From positions 1 through 64,000 of the forward strand of contig JAUHWP010000001.1 of NCBI GenBank assembly GCA_030424645.1: a stretch of DNA of 64,000 nucleotides, in the 5' to 3' direction. This DNA comes from Alphaproteobacteria bacterium. Its GTDB lineage: Bacteria; Pseudomonadota; Alphaproteobacteria; Rhodobacterales; Rhodobacteraceae. Every line of letters starts with the position of its first letter. Positions within the stretch are counted from its first letter, which is position 1. Positions 42,703 to 51,403 of this stretch are shown here, piece by piece. A program made the translations under genes and the position numbers. A model generated the notes under the pieces. That model was not told where the DNA came from, searched no databases, and saw only the letters and a list, made by a program, of their open reading frames with translations.

Positions 42703-43862
42703 TGTGGCGCAATATAGCCTCGAACGCGCTGAGCCTGTTCGTTGTCATCATGATTGTCGCAATCGGGATGATCGCGTGGGGCAAGCGCCAATACACCAAC
42801 CCCGGCCCGTTGACCGAAGCGATCTGTCTGCGGGTTGAAAGCGGGTCCAACTTTTCGCGGGTTGCCAACAGCCTGACCGATCAGGGTGCAATTTCGAATG
42901 CCACGATATTCCGTCTGGGGGTCGAGTATTCCGACAAGAAATCCGAGCTGAAAGCCGGATCGTTTCTGGTCGGGGAAGGGGCCTCGATGCAAGAGATCGT
43001 CGATGTGGTCACGCGCGGCGGCGCCTCGACCTGCGGCACTGAAGTCGTGTATCGGATCGGCGTTCTGGCCTCTGAGGTGCAGGTGCGGGAACTGGACCCG
43101 GCCACGCAGGCATATCAGGTGACGGCCGAGTTTGATCCGGCCGCCGCGGAAGGGTCCGCGCCCGAGACCTATGTCAAGGTGCGCAATGAAAGCGACACGC
43201 GCTATCGGATCGCTTTGGCGGAAGGGGTGACAAGCTGGCAGATCGTCGACAGCCTGAATCATGCGGATTTCCTGGCCGGGGATGTGACCGAAGTGCCAGC
43301 AGAAGGCACCTTGGCCCCCGACAGCTATGAAGTAAGAGTGGGGGCGGACCGTGCCGCGCTTCTGGCCAGCATGCAGGCCGCGCAGACCGAGATCCTTGCC
43401 CAGGCATGGGAAGCGCGCGCGCCGGATCTGCCCTATGACAGCCCGGAAGAAGCTTTGATCATGGCGTCGATCGTGGAAAAAGAAACGGGCGTGGCGGAAG
43501 AACGTCATCAGGTGGCCAGCGTCTTCGTCAACCGTCTGAACCAGGGGATGCGATTGCAGACAGACCCCACCGTTATCTACGGCGTGACCAAAGGGCAGGG
43601 CGCGCTTGGACGGGGATTGCGGCAAAGCGAACTGCGTTCGGAAACGCCGTATAACACCTATGTCATCGACGGGTTGCCACCCACACCGATTGCCAACCCC
43701 GGTCGGGCCGCCATCGAAGCCGCTTTGAACCCGGATGCAACGGATTACATCTTCTTCGTGGCCGACGGCTCGGGCGGGCACGCGTTTGCCACAACACTGG
43801 AAGAGCACAATCGCAATGTCGCGAAATGGCGCGAGATCGAGGCGGAGCGCGCGAACCAGTGA
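42702..43862 (+). CDS. mltG: endolytic transglycosylase MltG
   Basis: LIMASIVEKETGVAEERHQVASVFVNRLNQGMRLQTDPTVIYG; start overlaps the fabF stop. Confidence 0.95.
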   Translation: MWRNIASNALSLFVVIMIVAIGMIAWGKRQYTNPGPLTEAICLRVESGSNFSRVANSLTDQGAISNATIFRLGVEYSDKKSELKAGSFLVGEGASMQEIVDVVTRGGASTCGTEVVYRIGVLASEVQVRELDPATQAYQVTAEFDPAAAEGSAPETYVKVRNESDTRYRIALAEGVTSWQIVDSLNHADFLAGDVTEVPAEGTLAPDSYEVRVGADRAALLASMQAAQTEILAQAWEARAPDLPYDSPEEALIMASIVEKETGVAEERHQVASVFVNRLNQGMRLQTDPTVIYGVTKGQGALGRGLRQSELRSETPYNTYVIDGLPPTPIANPGRAAIEAALNPDATDYIFFVADGSGGHAFATTLEEHNRNVAKWREIEAERANQ

Positions 43863-43878
43863 TTTGGTAAACAAATCA
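43860..43878. promoter_or_regulatory. dyad TGATTTG-N5-CAAATCA at mltG stop / GTA upstream region
   Basis: Perfect 7-bp inverted repeat TGATTTGgtaaaCAAATCA. Confidence 0.45.
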
Positions 43879-43911
43879 TGACTTTGCCGCACGCTGTTGC
43901 GGTAGGGCAGT

Positions 43912-43940
43912 TTGACAGAACGCGCGGTCCCTCGTAGGGT
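43912..43940 (+). promoter_or_regulatory. candidate GTA operon promoter
   Basis: TTGACA - 17 nt - TAGGGT in the 182-nt gap between mltG and GTA g1. -35 is a consensus match, -10 is weak. Confidence 0.4.
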
Positions 43941-43967
43941 CTGACATACGCTAGAAGACGTGACTGT

Positions 43968-44001
43968 AACGGCCTTGGGCATCCGCCCGGGGCCGTTTTT
44001 T
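43968..44001 (+). terminator. intrinsic terminator / possible attenuator upstream of GTA g1
   Basis: AACGGCC-tt-GGGC-atcc-GCCC-gg-GGCCGTTTTTT; 11 Watson-Crick pairs plus two possible wobble pairs and a six-T tail. Confidence 0.85.
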
Positions 44002-44044
44002 CATGTCGCTCGTGCGGAGAAGAGCATGAGAGGCAACGACAATA

Positions 44045-44395
44045 ATGACAATGATCACGCCCTTGGGGAAGGACGCGGCTTCGGAAGAGTATCTGAAGAT
44101 CGCGGACGCGTTTTTTCTGCGCGTTTTGAAAGAGCTGGACCGCCAGTTGAGCGCGGCGGAACTGGCCGATTGCGAGACCACACCGGGATTGGCGAAAGCC
44201 GTGACCGAGGTGCGCCGTGCCATGCAAACAGTATTCGAGGAAAGGAAACGTCTTGAACAAAGTGGTAGCAATGCCTTTGGCGGTGCCGGGTCAGGAGCAC
44301 TCGACCTTGCTGAGGCCCGGGATGAAATCGGGCGCAGACTGGCTTGCCTGCGCGACGCAAGAGGAGCAGGCAGCGTTTCTGAACAACCTGACTGA
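44045..44395 (+). CDS. GTA small terminase-type protein (g1)
   Basis: 116 aa, first ORF of the cluster; ITPLGKDAASEEYLKIADAFFLRVLKELD; overlaps terL. Confidence 0.75.
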   Translation: MTMITPLGKDAASEEYLKIADAFFLRVLKELDRQLSAAELADCETTPGLAKAVTEVRRAMQTVFEERKRLEQSGSNAFGGAGSGALDLAEARDEIGRRLACLRDARGAGSVSEQPD

Positions 44396-45671
44396 CAATG
44401 CGCTTGCGGCCTTGCCCTATCTGTTCGAGTTCTGGGCGCTGGATCATCAGTTGCCGCCTCAGGGCGATTGGCGTTCGTGGGTGATCATGGGCGGGCGTGG
44501 GGCAGGCAAGACCCGGGCCGGATCGGAATGGGTGCGCGCCCAGGTCGAAGGGGCGGGTCCGTTTGACCCCGGTCGCTCGTCCCGGGTGGCATTGGTGGGG
44601 GAAACCATTGATCAGGTGCGCGAGGTCATGATCTTCGGCGACAGCGGGATCATGGCCTGCGCGCCACCCGACCGGCGCCCCGAGTGGCAGGCCGGGCGTC
44701 GCCGTCTGGTCTGGCCCAATGGCGCGGTGGCACAGGTGTTTTCGGCGCATGAGCCGGAAAGCCTGCGTGGTCCTCAGTTCGACGCGGCCTGGGCCGATGA
44801 ACTGGCCAAGTGGAAGAAGGCCGAGGACACATGGGACATGCTGCAATTCGGTTTGCGGCTGGGCGACCATCCGCGGCAATGTATCACCACCACGCCGCGC
44901 AATGTCGGGGTGTTGAAGGCGATCCTTGGGAACCCGTCGACCGTGGTGACACAAGCACCGACCGAGGCCAACCGGGCGTATCTGGCAAAAAGCTTTCTGG
45001 ACGAGGTGCGCAGCCGGTATGCCGGTTCGCATCTTGGGCGGCAGGAACTGGACGGCATGCTTGTCGAGGAAACCGAAGGCGCGCTGTGGGCCATGGCTAT
45101 GCTGGACAAGGTGCGTGTCGCGGGTGATCTGCCCGCGTTCGACCGGATCGTGGTGGCTGTCGATCCACCGGTTACGGGGCACAAGGGATCGGATGATTGC
45201 GGGATCATCGTGGCCGGTGTGGTGGCGCAAGGCATGCCGGGAAACTGGCGCGCGGTGGTGTTGGAAGATGCCAGCGTGTCTGCCGCCACCCCGTCCCAAT
45301 GGGCGGAAGCGGCGATTGCGGCCATGCAGCGTTACACTGCCGACCGTTTGGTGGCCGAGGTCAACCAGGGGGGCGACCTGGTGGAAAGCGTGATCCGGCA
45401 GGTCGACCCCACGGTTCCGTTTCGTGCAGTGCGCGCCAGGCGGGGCAAAAGCGCACGGGCCGAACCTGTCGCGGCCTTGTATGAACAGGGCAGGGTCACG
45501 CATGTGCCGGGGATGGACGTGCTTGAAGACCAGATGTGCCGCATGACGGTGCATGGATACGAAGGCAAGGGCAGCCCCGACCGCGTGGATGCGCTGGTCT
45601 GGGCCTTGCACGAGTTGATCATCGAACCCGTTGCCAAATGGCGCAGGCCGCAGGTGCGTTCGCTGGGTTAA
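44322..45671 (+). CDS. GTA large terminase (g2)
   Basis: MGGRGAGKTRAGSEWVR Walker A-type motif, nuclease domain VVAVDPPVTGHKGSDDCGI. Track start 44217; 44271 or 44322 also possible. Confidence 0.92.
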   Translation: MKSGADWLACATQEEQAAFLNNLTDNALAALPYLFEFWALDHQLPPQGDWRSWVIMGGRGAGKTRAGSEWVRAQVEGAGPFDPGRSSRVALVGETIDQVREVMIFGDSGIMACAPPDRRPEWQAGRRRLVWPNGAVAQVFSAHEPESLRGPQFDAAWADELAKWKKAEDTWDMLQFGLRLGDHPRQCITTTPRNVGVLKAILGNPSTVVTQAPTEANRAYLAKSFLDEVRSRYAGSHLGRQELDGMLVEETEGALWAMAMLDKVRVAGDLPAFDRIVVAVDPPVTGHKGSDDCGIIVAGVVAQGMPGNWRAVVLEDASVSAATPSQWAEAAIAAMQRYTADRLVAEVNQGGDLVESVIRQVDPTVPFRAVRARRGKSARAEPVAALYEQGRVTHVPGMDVLEDQMCRMTVHGYEGKGSPDRVDALVWALHELIIEPVAKWRRPQVRSLG

Positions 45672-45686
45672 ACAGTTTTTTAACCC
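45665..45686. promoter_or_regulatory. perfect dyad GGGTTAAA-N6-TTTAACCC at terL stop
   Basis: 8-bp perfect inverted repeat containing the terL TAA stop and two TTAA half-sites with 8-nt spacing. Confidence 0.4.
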
Positions 45687-45867
45687 TCGGTGGCAGAGTG
45701 CAAAACATCGAAAGGCGGGGTTCACGGCCATCGCGGCCAAGGACCCCGGCCTGACCATCACTGAGACGAAAGTTTCGACGACCGGTGCTGCGAGATGCAG
45801 GTGTCGGGCGGGAAAGATTTGCCGGGGGTCACGCCCCTACAAGACAGAATACGAGGAGCACCAGCAT

Positions 45868-47064
45868 ATGGTATTCGACTTTCTGAAGCGGGGCGATGCA
45901 GCGCATATGGCGACCCGGTTGACCGAGACCAAGGCGTCCGCGACCGGGCCGGTCATCGCCTATGGTGGCGCCGGTCGCGTGGCCTGGAGTCCGCGCGATG
46001 TGGTTAGCCTGACCAAGACCGGATTTGCGGCCAACCCGGTCGGGTTCCGGTCGGTCAAGCTGATCGCGGAAGCCGCTGCCGCGCTGCCGCTGGTGATGCA
46101 GGACGATGCGCAGAGGTTTGAGACCCACCCGCTTCTGGACCTGTTGGCACGTCCGAATGCGGCGCAGGGCCGGGCCGAGCTGTTCGAAGCGTTCTTTGGT
46201 CAGCTATTGTTGACCGGGAACGGGTATCTTGAGGCCGTGCAGGGCGGTGACGATGTCACGCCGACCGAGCTGCACGTGCTGCGCTCGGACCGGATGAACC
46301 TGGTGCCTGGCGCGGATGGATGGCCGGTGGCCTATGATTATACGGTTGGCGCTCGCAAGCACCGTTTTCACGTGGCCGAGGGCAGGTCGCCGATCTGCCA
46401 CGTCAAGGCGTTCCACCCGCAGGACGACCATTACGGCTTGTCGCCGTTGCAGGCGGCTGCCACAGCCATTGATGTGCACAACGCAGCCAGCCGCTGGTCC
46501 AAGGCGCTGCTGGACAACGCCGCGCGACCGTCGGGCGCCATTGTTTACAACGGGGCCGACGGGCAGGCGCAATTGAGCGCGGATCAGTATGACCGGCTGC
46601 TGTCCGAGATGGAAAGCCATCATGTGGGCGCGCGCAATGCCGGACGCCCGATGCTGCTGGAGGGTGGGCTGGATTGGAAGCCGATGGGGTTCAGCCCCTC
46701 GGATATGGAATTCCAGAAAACGAAGGAAGCCGCCGCCCGCGAGATTGCGCAGGCCTTCGGGGTGCCGCCAATGCTGATCGGCATTCCGGGTGACGCCACC
46801 TACGCAAATTATCAGGAGGCCAGCCGCGCGTTTTACCGGCTGACGGTGGTGCCGCTTGTGTCGCGGGTTGCGGCCAGTGTGGGCCATTGGCTGGCCGGGT
46901 TCACCGGCGAGAACGTCGTCTTGAAGCCGGATCTGGACCAGGTCCCCGCGCTGGCGGCTGAACGGGACCAACAGTGGCGGCGCGTAGCCGAGGCCAGTTT
47001 CCTTTCGGATGCCGAGAAGCGTGGCTTGCTGGGTTTGCCCCCGCTGGCGTCTGACGATGTGTAA
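45868..47064 (+). CDS. GTA portal protein, HK97 family (g3)
   Basis: MVFDFLKRGD..., AWSPRDVVSLTKTGFAANPVGFRSVKLIAEA, AFGVPPMLIGIPGDATYANYQEASRAFYR. Confidence 0.93.
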   Translation: MVFDFLKRGDAAHMATRLTETKASATGPVIAYGGAGRVAWSPRDVVSLTKTGFAANPVGFRSVKLIAEAAAALPLVMQDDAQRFETHPLLDLLARPNAAQGRAELFEAFFGQLLLTGNGYLEAVQGGDDVTPTELHVLRSDRMNLVPGADGWPVAYDYTVGARKHRFHVAEGRSPICHVKAFHPQDDHYGLSPLQAAATAIDVHNAASRWSKALLDNAARPSGAIVYNGADGQAQLSADQYDRLLSEMESHHVGARNAGRPMLLEGGLDWKPMGFSPSDMEFQKTKEAAAREIAQAFGVPPMLIGIPGDATYANYQEASRAFYRLTVVPLVSRVAASVGHWLAGFTGENVVLKPDLDQVPALAAERDQQWRRVAEASFLSDAEKRGLLGLPPLASDDV

Positions 47065-47080
47065 CAAACGAGGAAAAGCC

Positions 47081-47653
47081 ATGAGTGATTTCCGGCCCGA
47101 TTTGGGGCTTGAGCATAAATTCGTCAAACTGGGCGACACCTCCGAGGTGGACGAGGGCATTCTGATCGAGGGCTATGCCAGCTTCTTTGATCAGTGCGAC
47201 ACGGGTGGCGATGTCGTGGTCGCGGGCGCCTATGGCAAATCCCTGCGCGCGCTGAAAAAGGCAGATCGCGGCGTGAAAATGCTGTGGCAGCATGATCCGG
47301 CCCAACCCATCGGCGTTTGGGATGAGGTCCGCGAGGATGCCCGTGGCCTCTATGTCAAGGGGCGCATTCTGACCGATGTTGCCAAGGGGCGTGAAGCGGC
47401 TGCGTTGATTGCAGCGGGGGCCATTGACGGGTTGTCGATTGGCTATCGCACCAAGCGGGCGACGAAGAACGACAAGGGCCAACGGCTTTTGACCGAGTTG
47501 GAGCTTTGGGAGGTGTCGCTTGTCACTTTCCCGATGCTTCCGACGGCGCGGGTGGGGGCGAAGGGCGATGCGTCCGGTGCCGATGAGACCACGTTGCGTA
47601 AACTGGCGGCTTCGATCACCGAAGCCCGCCATATGCTGGCCCGTCACCGTTGA
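47081..47653 (+). CDS. GTA prohead protease, HK97 family (g4)
   Basis: IEGYASFFDQCDTGGDVVVAGAYGKSL, LWQHDPAQPIGVW, LELWEVSLVTFPM. Confidence 0.93.
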   Translation: MSDFRPDLGLEHKFVKLGDTSEVDEGILIEGYASFFDQCDTGGDVVVAGAYGKSLRALKKADRGVKMLWQHDPAQPIGVWDEVREDARGLYVKGRILTDVAKGREAAALIAAGAIDGLSIGYRTKRATKNDKGQRLLTELELWEVSLVTFPMLPTARVGAKGDASGADETTLRKLAASITEARHMLARHR

Positions 47654-47687
47654 GCCAGCGATCTGAACCCCTGAAAAGGACCCAAAG

Positions 47688-48902
47688 ATGAGCAAGAACG
47701 AGACGAAAGCTCAGGGCCAGTCGGCCGCGACTGGCGTGACACCGGCTGCCGAGGTGAAGACCGCGCTGGCTGGCTTCATGAGCGATATCAATGCGTTTCA
47801 TGACGATATTTCCACCAAACTTCAACAACAGGAAGAGCGACTGACCATGCTGGATCGCAAATCAAACTTCACATCCAAGTCCCCGGCGGCGCGTCCGCAT
47901 CTTGCCGCCGCTTCCGATCTGGAAGCCCCGCATCAGAAAGCGTTTGAAGCGTATCTGCGCTCGGGCGACGATGACGGGCTGCGCGGTCTGGAACTGGAAG
48001 GCAAGGCGATGTCGACCGCCGTTGCGGGTGATGGTGGCTATCTGGTCGACCCCCACACCGCAGAAACCATCCAAAGCGTGCTGAAATCCACCGCGTCGCT
48101 GCGTGCCGTGGCGAATGTGGTGAATGTCGAGGCGACATCCTATGACGTTCTGATCGACCATTCGGATGTCGGGTCGGGCTGGGCAACGGAAACCGACCCC
48201 TCGGTCGAGACCGGCACCCCGTCGATCGAGCGCATCACCATTCCGCTGCACGAGCTGTCGGCCCTGCCCAAGGCGTCGCAACGCCTGCTGGATGACAGCG
48301 CGTTCGAGATCGAGACCTGGCTGGCAGGCCGGATCGCGGACAAGTTCGCTCGCGCCGAAGCCGGTGCCTTCATTTCGGGTGATGGGATCGACAAGCCCAA
48401 GGGCATTCTGGCGCACCCCTCGGTGGACAATGACATCTGGACCTGGGGCAATCTGGGCTATGTCGTCACCGGCACGTCAGGTGATTTCGATGCCTCGAAC
48501 CCGGCAGATGCGATCATTGATCTGGTCTATGCGCTGGATGCCGAATACCGCGCGGGTGCGAAGTTCGTCATGAACTCGAAAACCGCGGGTGCGGTGCGCA
48601 AGATGAAGGACATGGATGGTCGCTTCCTGTGGTCGGATGGTCTGGCTGCTGGTGAACCGGCGCGTTTGCTGGGCTATCCGGTTTTGATTGCCGAAGACAT
48701 GCCAGACATTGACACGGATGCAACCCCGATTGCCTTTGGCGATTTCGGATCGGGCTATACGATTGCCGAACGTCCCGATACCCGTATCCTGCGCGACCCG
48801 TTCTCGGCCAAGCCGCATGTGCTGTTCTATGCAACCAAGCGTGTTGGCGGCGATGTCAGCGACTTTGCGGCGATCAAGCTTCTGAAGTTCTCGGTCTCGT
48901 AA
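47688..48902 (+). CDS. GTA major capsid protein, HK97 fold (g5)
   Basis: GGYLVDPHTAETIQSVLKSTASLRAVANVVN, AGAFISGDGIDKPKGIL. Confidence 0.95.
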   Translation: MSKNETKAQGQSAATGVTPAAEVKTALAGFMSDINAFHDDISTKLQQQEERLTMLDRKSNFTSKSPAARPHLAAASDLEAPHQKAFEAYLRSGDDDGLRGLELEGKAMSTAVAGDGGYLVDPHTAETIQSVLKSTASLRAVANVVNVEATSYDVLIDHSDVGSGWATETDPSVETGTPSIERITIPLHELSALPKASQRLLDDSAFEIETWLAGRIADKFARAEAGAFISGDGIDKPKGILAHPSVDNDIWTWGNLGYVVTGTSGDFDASNPADAIIDLVYALDAEYRAGAKFVMNSKTAGAVRKMKDMDGRFLWSDGLAAGEPARLLGYPVLIAEDMPDIDTDATPIAFGDFGSGYTIAERPDTRILRDPFSAKPHVLFYATKRVGGDVSDFAAIKLLKFSVS

Positions 48903-49070
48903 GAGCCTGAACCCGAGACCCGCACTGTGCCGTCTGGCAGGTGCGGGACCGGGCGCGCGCCGGCCTACCCCCGTGTTGTCTAGCTGCTCCCCCTCCGTCC
49001 GAGCAACGCGGACGGTGCGCGCCCACCCTATCCCAAGTGACGTGAGGGGCCCGAATTTCGGAGATGAACC

Positions 49071-49676
49071 ATGATGTTAGTCGAGCAGACCACAGTGCCG
49101 GGCGCGGTCCTTCCGGTCGCCCAATTCAAGGACCACCTGCGGCTGGGCACCGGGTTTGCCGATGACGGGGTGCAGGATGCCGTGCTTGAGACCTGTCTGC
49201 GCGCGGCCATCGCCGCCATCGAGGCACGCACCGGCAAGATCCTTCTGTCCCGTAGCTTTACCTGGGCATTGTCGGCGTGGCGCGATCTGGCCAGTCAGGC
49301 CCTGCCGGTGGCGCCGGTCGGTCAGATCACCAGCCTGAAGATTATCGACCGCCTTGGGGGCGAAGAGGTGATCAATACGGCCCGCTATGTGCTGGAACCG
49401 GACATGCACCGACCACGGCTTGTATCGACCGGTCTGTGCTTGCCTGCCATCCCCGTCGGCGGGCAGATCGTGATCGGCTTCGAGGCCGGGTTCGGGGCCG
49501 GTTGGTCGGATATTCCCGCCGATCTGGCGCAGGCCGTGATGATGCTGGCGGCCAGCTACTACGATAATCGTGCGGATACCGGCGGTTCGGGGGGGGAAAG
49601 CCAGTGGCCCTCTGCGGTGGCGACCTTGATTCAGCGCTACCGCACCGTGCGTCTGTTCGGCGGAGGTGTGCGATGA
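49071..49676 (+). CDS. GTA head-tail connector/adaptor (g6)
   Basis: 201 aa; LPVAQFKDHLRLGTGFADDGVQDAVLETCLRAAIAAIEARTGKILL typical gp6-like connector. Confidence 0.88.
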   Translation: MMLVEQTTVPGAVLPVAQFKDHLRLGTGFADDGVQDAVLETCLRAAIAAIEARTGKILLSRSFTWALSAWRDLASQALPVAPVGQITSLKIIDRLGGEEVINTARYVLEPDMHRPRLVSTGLCLPAIPVGGQIVIGFEAGFGAGWSDIPADLAQAVMMLAASYYDNRADTGGSGGESQWPSAVATLIQRYRTVRLFGGGVR

Positions 49677-50011
49677 AACGCCCTGTCTTGAACCGCAAGC
49701 TGACCTTGGAAGCCCCGGTGCGCACGCCGGATGGGGCCGGGGGGTTCAGCCAAAGCTGGCAGGCTTTGGGCGAGCTGTGGGCCGAGATCACACCGCGCAC
49801 GGGCCGCGAACGGGCTGCCGGATTTGCGACGGTGTCGAGCATCGCTTTTCGCATCACGGTGCGGGCCGCCCCCGATGGCGCCCCGTCGCGTCCCGAGCCT
49901 GACCAACGGTTTCGCGCCGGGTCGCGGCTGTTTCGCATCCTTGCCGTGACCGAGGCCGACGCAGGCGCGCATTACCTGACCTGTTTCGCACAAGAGGAGG
50001 TGTCGGCATGA
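49673..50011 (+). CDS. GTA head closure protein (g7)
   Basis: MKRPVLNRKLTLEAPVRTPDGAGGFSQSWQALGELWAEITP; ATGA overlaps on both sides. Confidence 0.88.
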   Translation: MKRPVLNRKLTLEAPVRTPDGAGGFSQSWQALGELWAEITPRTGRERAAGFATVSSIAFRITVRAAPDGAPSRPEPDQRFRAGSRLFRILAVTEADAGAHYLTCFAQEEVSA

Positions 50012-50418
50012 GTTATGCTGTCTCGGCTGCCTTGCAACAGGCCGTGTATCAACGGCTGACGGCGGATGCGACTTTGTCCAGTCTGGTTTCGGGCGCGATT
50101 TACGATGCGGTGCCCGCAGGGATTATCACTGGCACCTATGTCAGCCTTGGTCCCGAAGATGTGCGTGAACGATCTGACATGACCGGACATGGCGCGCTGC
50201 ACGAGCTTACTGTCAGCGTGGTCACGGACGAAGCGGGTTTTCAAAGCGCCAAGGACGTGGCGGCCGCCGTCAGCGATGCGCTTGTGGATGCAACGATGAC
50301 ACTGGCGCGGGGCCAGCTTGTTTACCTGAATTTCCATCGTGCGCGGGCGCGGCGGGTCGAGGACGCCGATGTGCGCCGGATCGACCTGTTTTTCCGCGCG
50401 CGTGTTCAAGACGACTAA
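50008..50418 (+). CDS. GTA DUF3168 tail-terminator-type protein (g8)
   Basis: SAALQQAVYQRLTADATLSSLVSGAIYDAVPAGIITGTYVSLGPEDV. Confidence 0.88.
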   Translation: MSYAVSAALQQAVYQRLTADATLSSLVSGAIYDAVPAGIITGTYVSLGPEDVRERSDMTGHGALHELTVSVVTDEAGFQSAKDVAAAVSDALVDATMTLARGQLVYLNFHRARARRVEDADVRRIDLFFRARVQDD

Positions 50419-50440
50419 CCTTTAACTACGGAGTGATCCC

Positions 50441-50854
50441 ATGGCTGCGCAAAACGGCAAGGACCTTATGATCAAGCTCGACATGACCGACAGCGGCGTG
50501 TTCGAGACCATTGCGGGCCTTCGGGCCACACGCCTGAGCTTCAATGCGGAAAGCGTTGACGTGACCAGCCTGGAAAGCACCGGCGGCTGGCGCGAACTTC
50601 TGGGGGGCGCGGGGGTGAAATCCGCCTCGATCTCTGGCTCGGGGGTGTTCAAGGACGCCACGACGGACGAACGGGCGCGGCAAATCTTCTTTGACAACGA
50701 AGTGCCGAATTTTCAGGTCATTGTGCCGGACTTTGGCGTGGTGGAAGGCCCGTTCATGATCACCTCGATCGAGTATGCGGGCGCGCACAACGGCGAAGCC
50801 ACATATGAGCTGTCGATGGCGTCGGCAGGCATGTTGAGCTTCACGGCGCTTTGA
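50441..50854 (+). CDS. GTA major tail tube protein, TP901-1 family (g9)
   Basis: MAAQNGKDLMIKLDMTDSGVFETIAGLRATRLSFNAESVDVTSLESTGGWRELLGGAGVKSASISGSGVF. Confidence 0.92.
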   Translation: MAAQNGKDLMIKLDMTDSGVFETIAGLRATRLSFNAESVDVTSLESTGGWRELLGGAGVKSASISGSGVFKDATTDERARQIFFDNEVPNFQVIVPDFGVVEGPFMITSIEYAGAHNGEATYELSMASAGMLSFTAL

Positions 50855-50856
50855 CC

Positions 50857-51189
50857 ATGGCGAACCCGTGGACAGGCGAGGTCACGCTGACCATCGACGG
50901 CACACCGCATGTCATGAAGCTGACGCTTGGGGCGCTGGCCGAGTTGGAAGCTCAACTGGGCGAGGACACGATCATTGGGTTGGTGGAACGATTTGAAAGC
51001 GGGGCGTTTTCAAGTCGGGACGTCCTGGCTTTGATCGTGGCCGGGCTGCGCGGCGGTGGCTGGCAGGGCGGCGCACGGGATTTGCTGTCTGCCGAGATCG
51101 CAGGCGGTCCGGTCCATGCCGCACAAGCCGCCGGACAACTGCTGAGCCGCGCGTTCGCGACGCCTGCCTCTGACGGGGTGACCGAGTGA
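50857..51189 (+). CDS. GTA tail assembly chaperone-type protein (g10)
   Basis: MANPWTGEVTLTIDGTPHVMKLTLGALAELEAQLGEDTIIGLVERFE; the track start at 50851 is a TTG. Confidence 0.85.
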   Translation: MANPWTGEVTLTIDGTPHVMKLTLGALAELEAQLGEDTIIGLVERFESGAFSSRDVLALIVAGLRGGGWQGGARDLLSAEIAGGPVHAAQAAGQLLSRAFATPASDGVTE

Positions 51190-51401
51190 CAGTTGGCCCG
51201 GCGTTTGACTGGCCCGGTCTGATGCGGCTTGGGCTTGGGCGACTTGGCTTGCGCCCAGACCAGTTCTGGGCGCTGACCCCGGTCGAACTGATGGTGATGG
51301 CTGGTCTTGATGATCAAGCCGCACCCTGCCTGCGGGCGCGGCTGGAAGAACTGGCGTTGGCGTTCCCGGACATCCCGAAACACCCGCATGAAGGAGATTG
51401 A
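51186..51401 (+). CDS. GTA small tail assembly chaperone (g10.1)
   Basis: 71 aa GTG-start ORF, PAFDWPGLMRLGLGRLGLRPDQFWALTPVELMVMAG, overlapping g10. Confidence 0.82.
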   Translation: MTVGPAFDWPGLMRLGLGRLGLRPDQFWALTPVELMVMAGLDDQAAPCLRARLEELALAFPDIPKHPHEGD

Positions 51402-51403
51402 CC

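Noticed and set aside
44055-45761. 568-aa ORF antisense to terL
   Set aside because: Shadow ORF; sense strand has clear terminase motifs.
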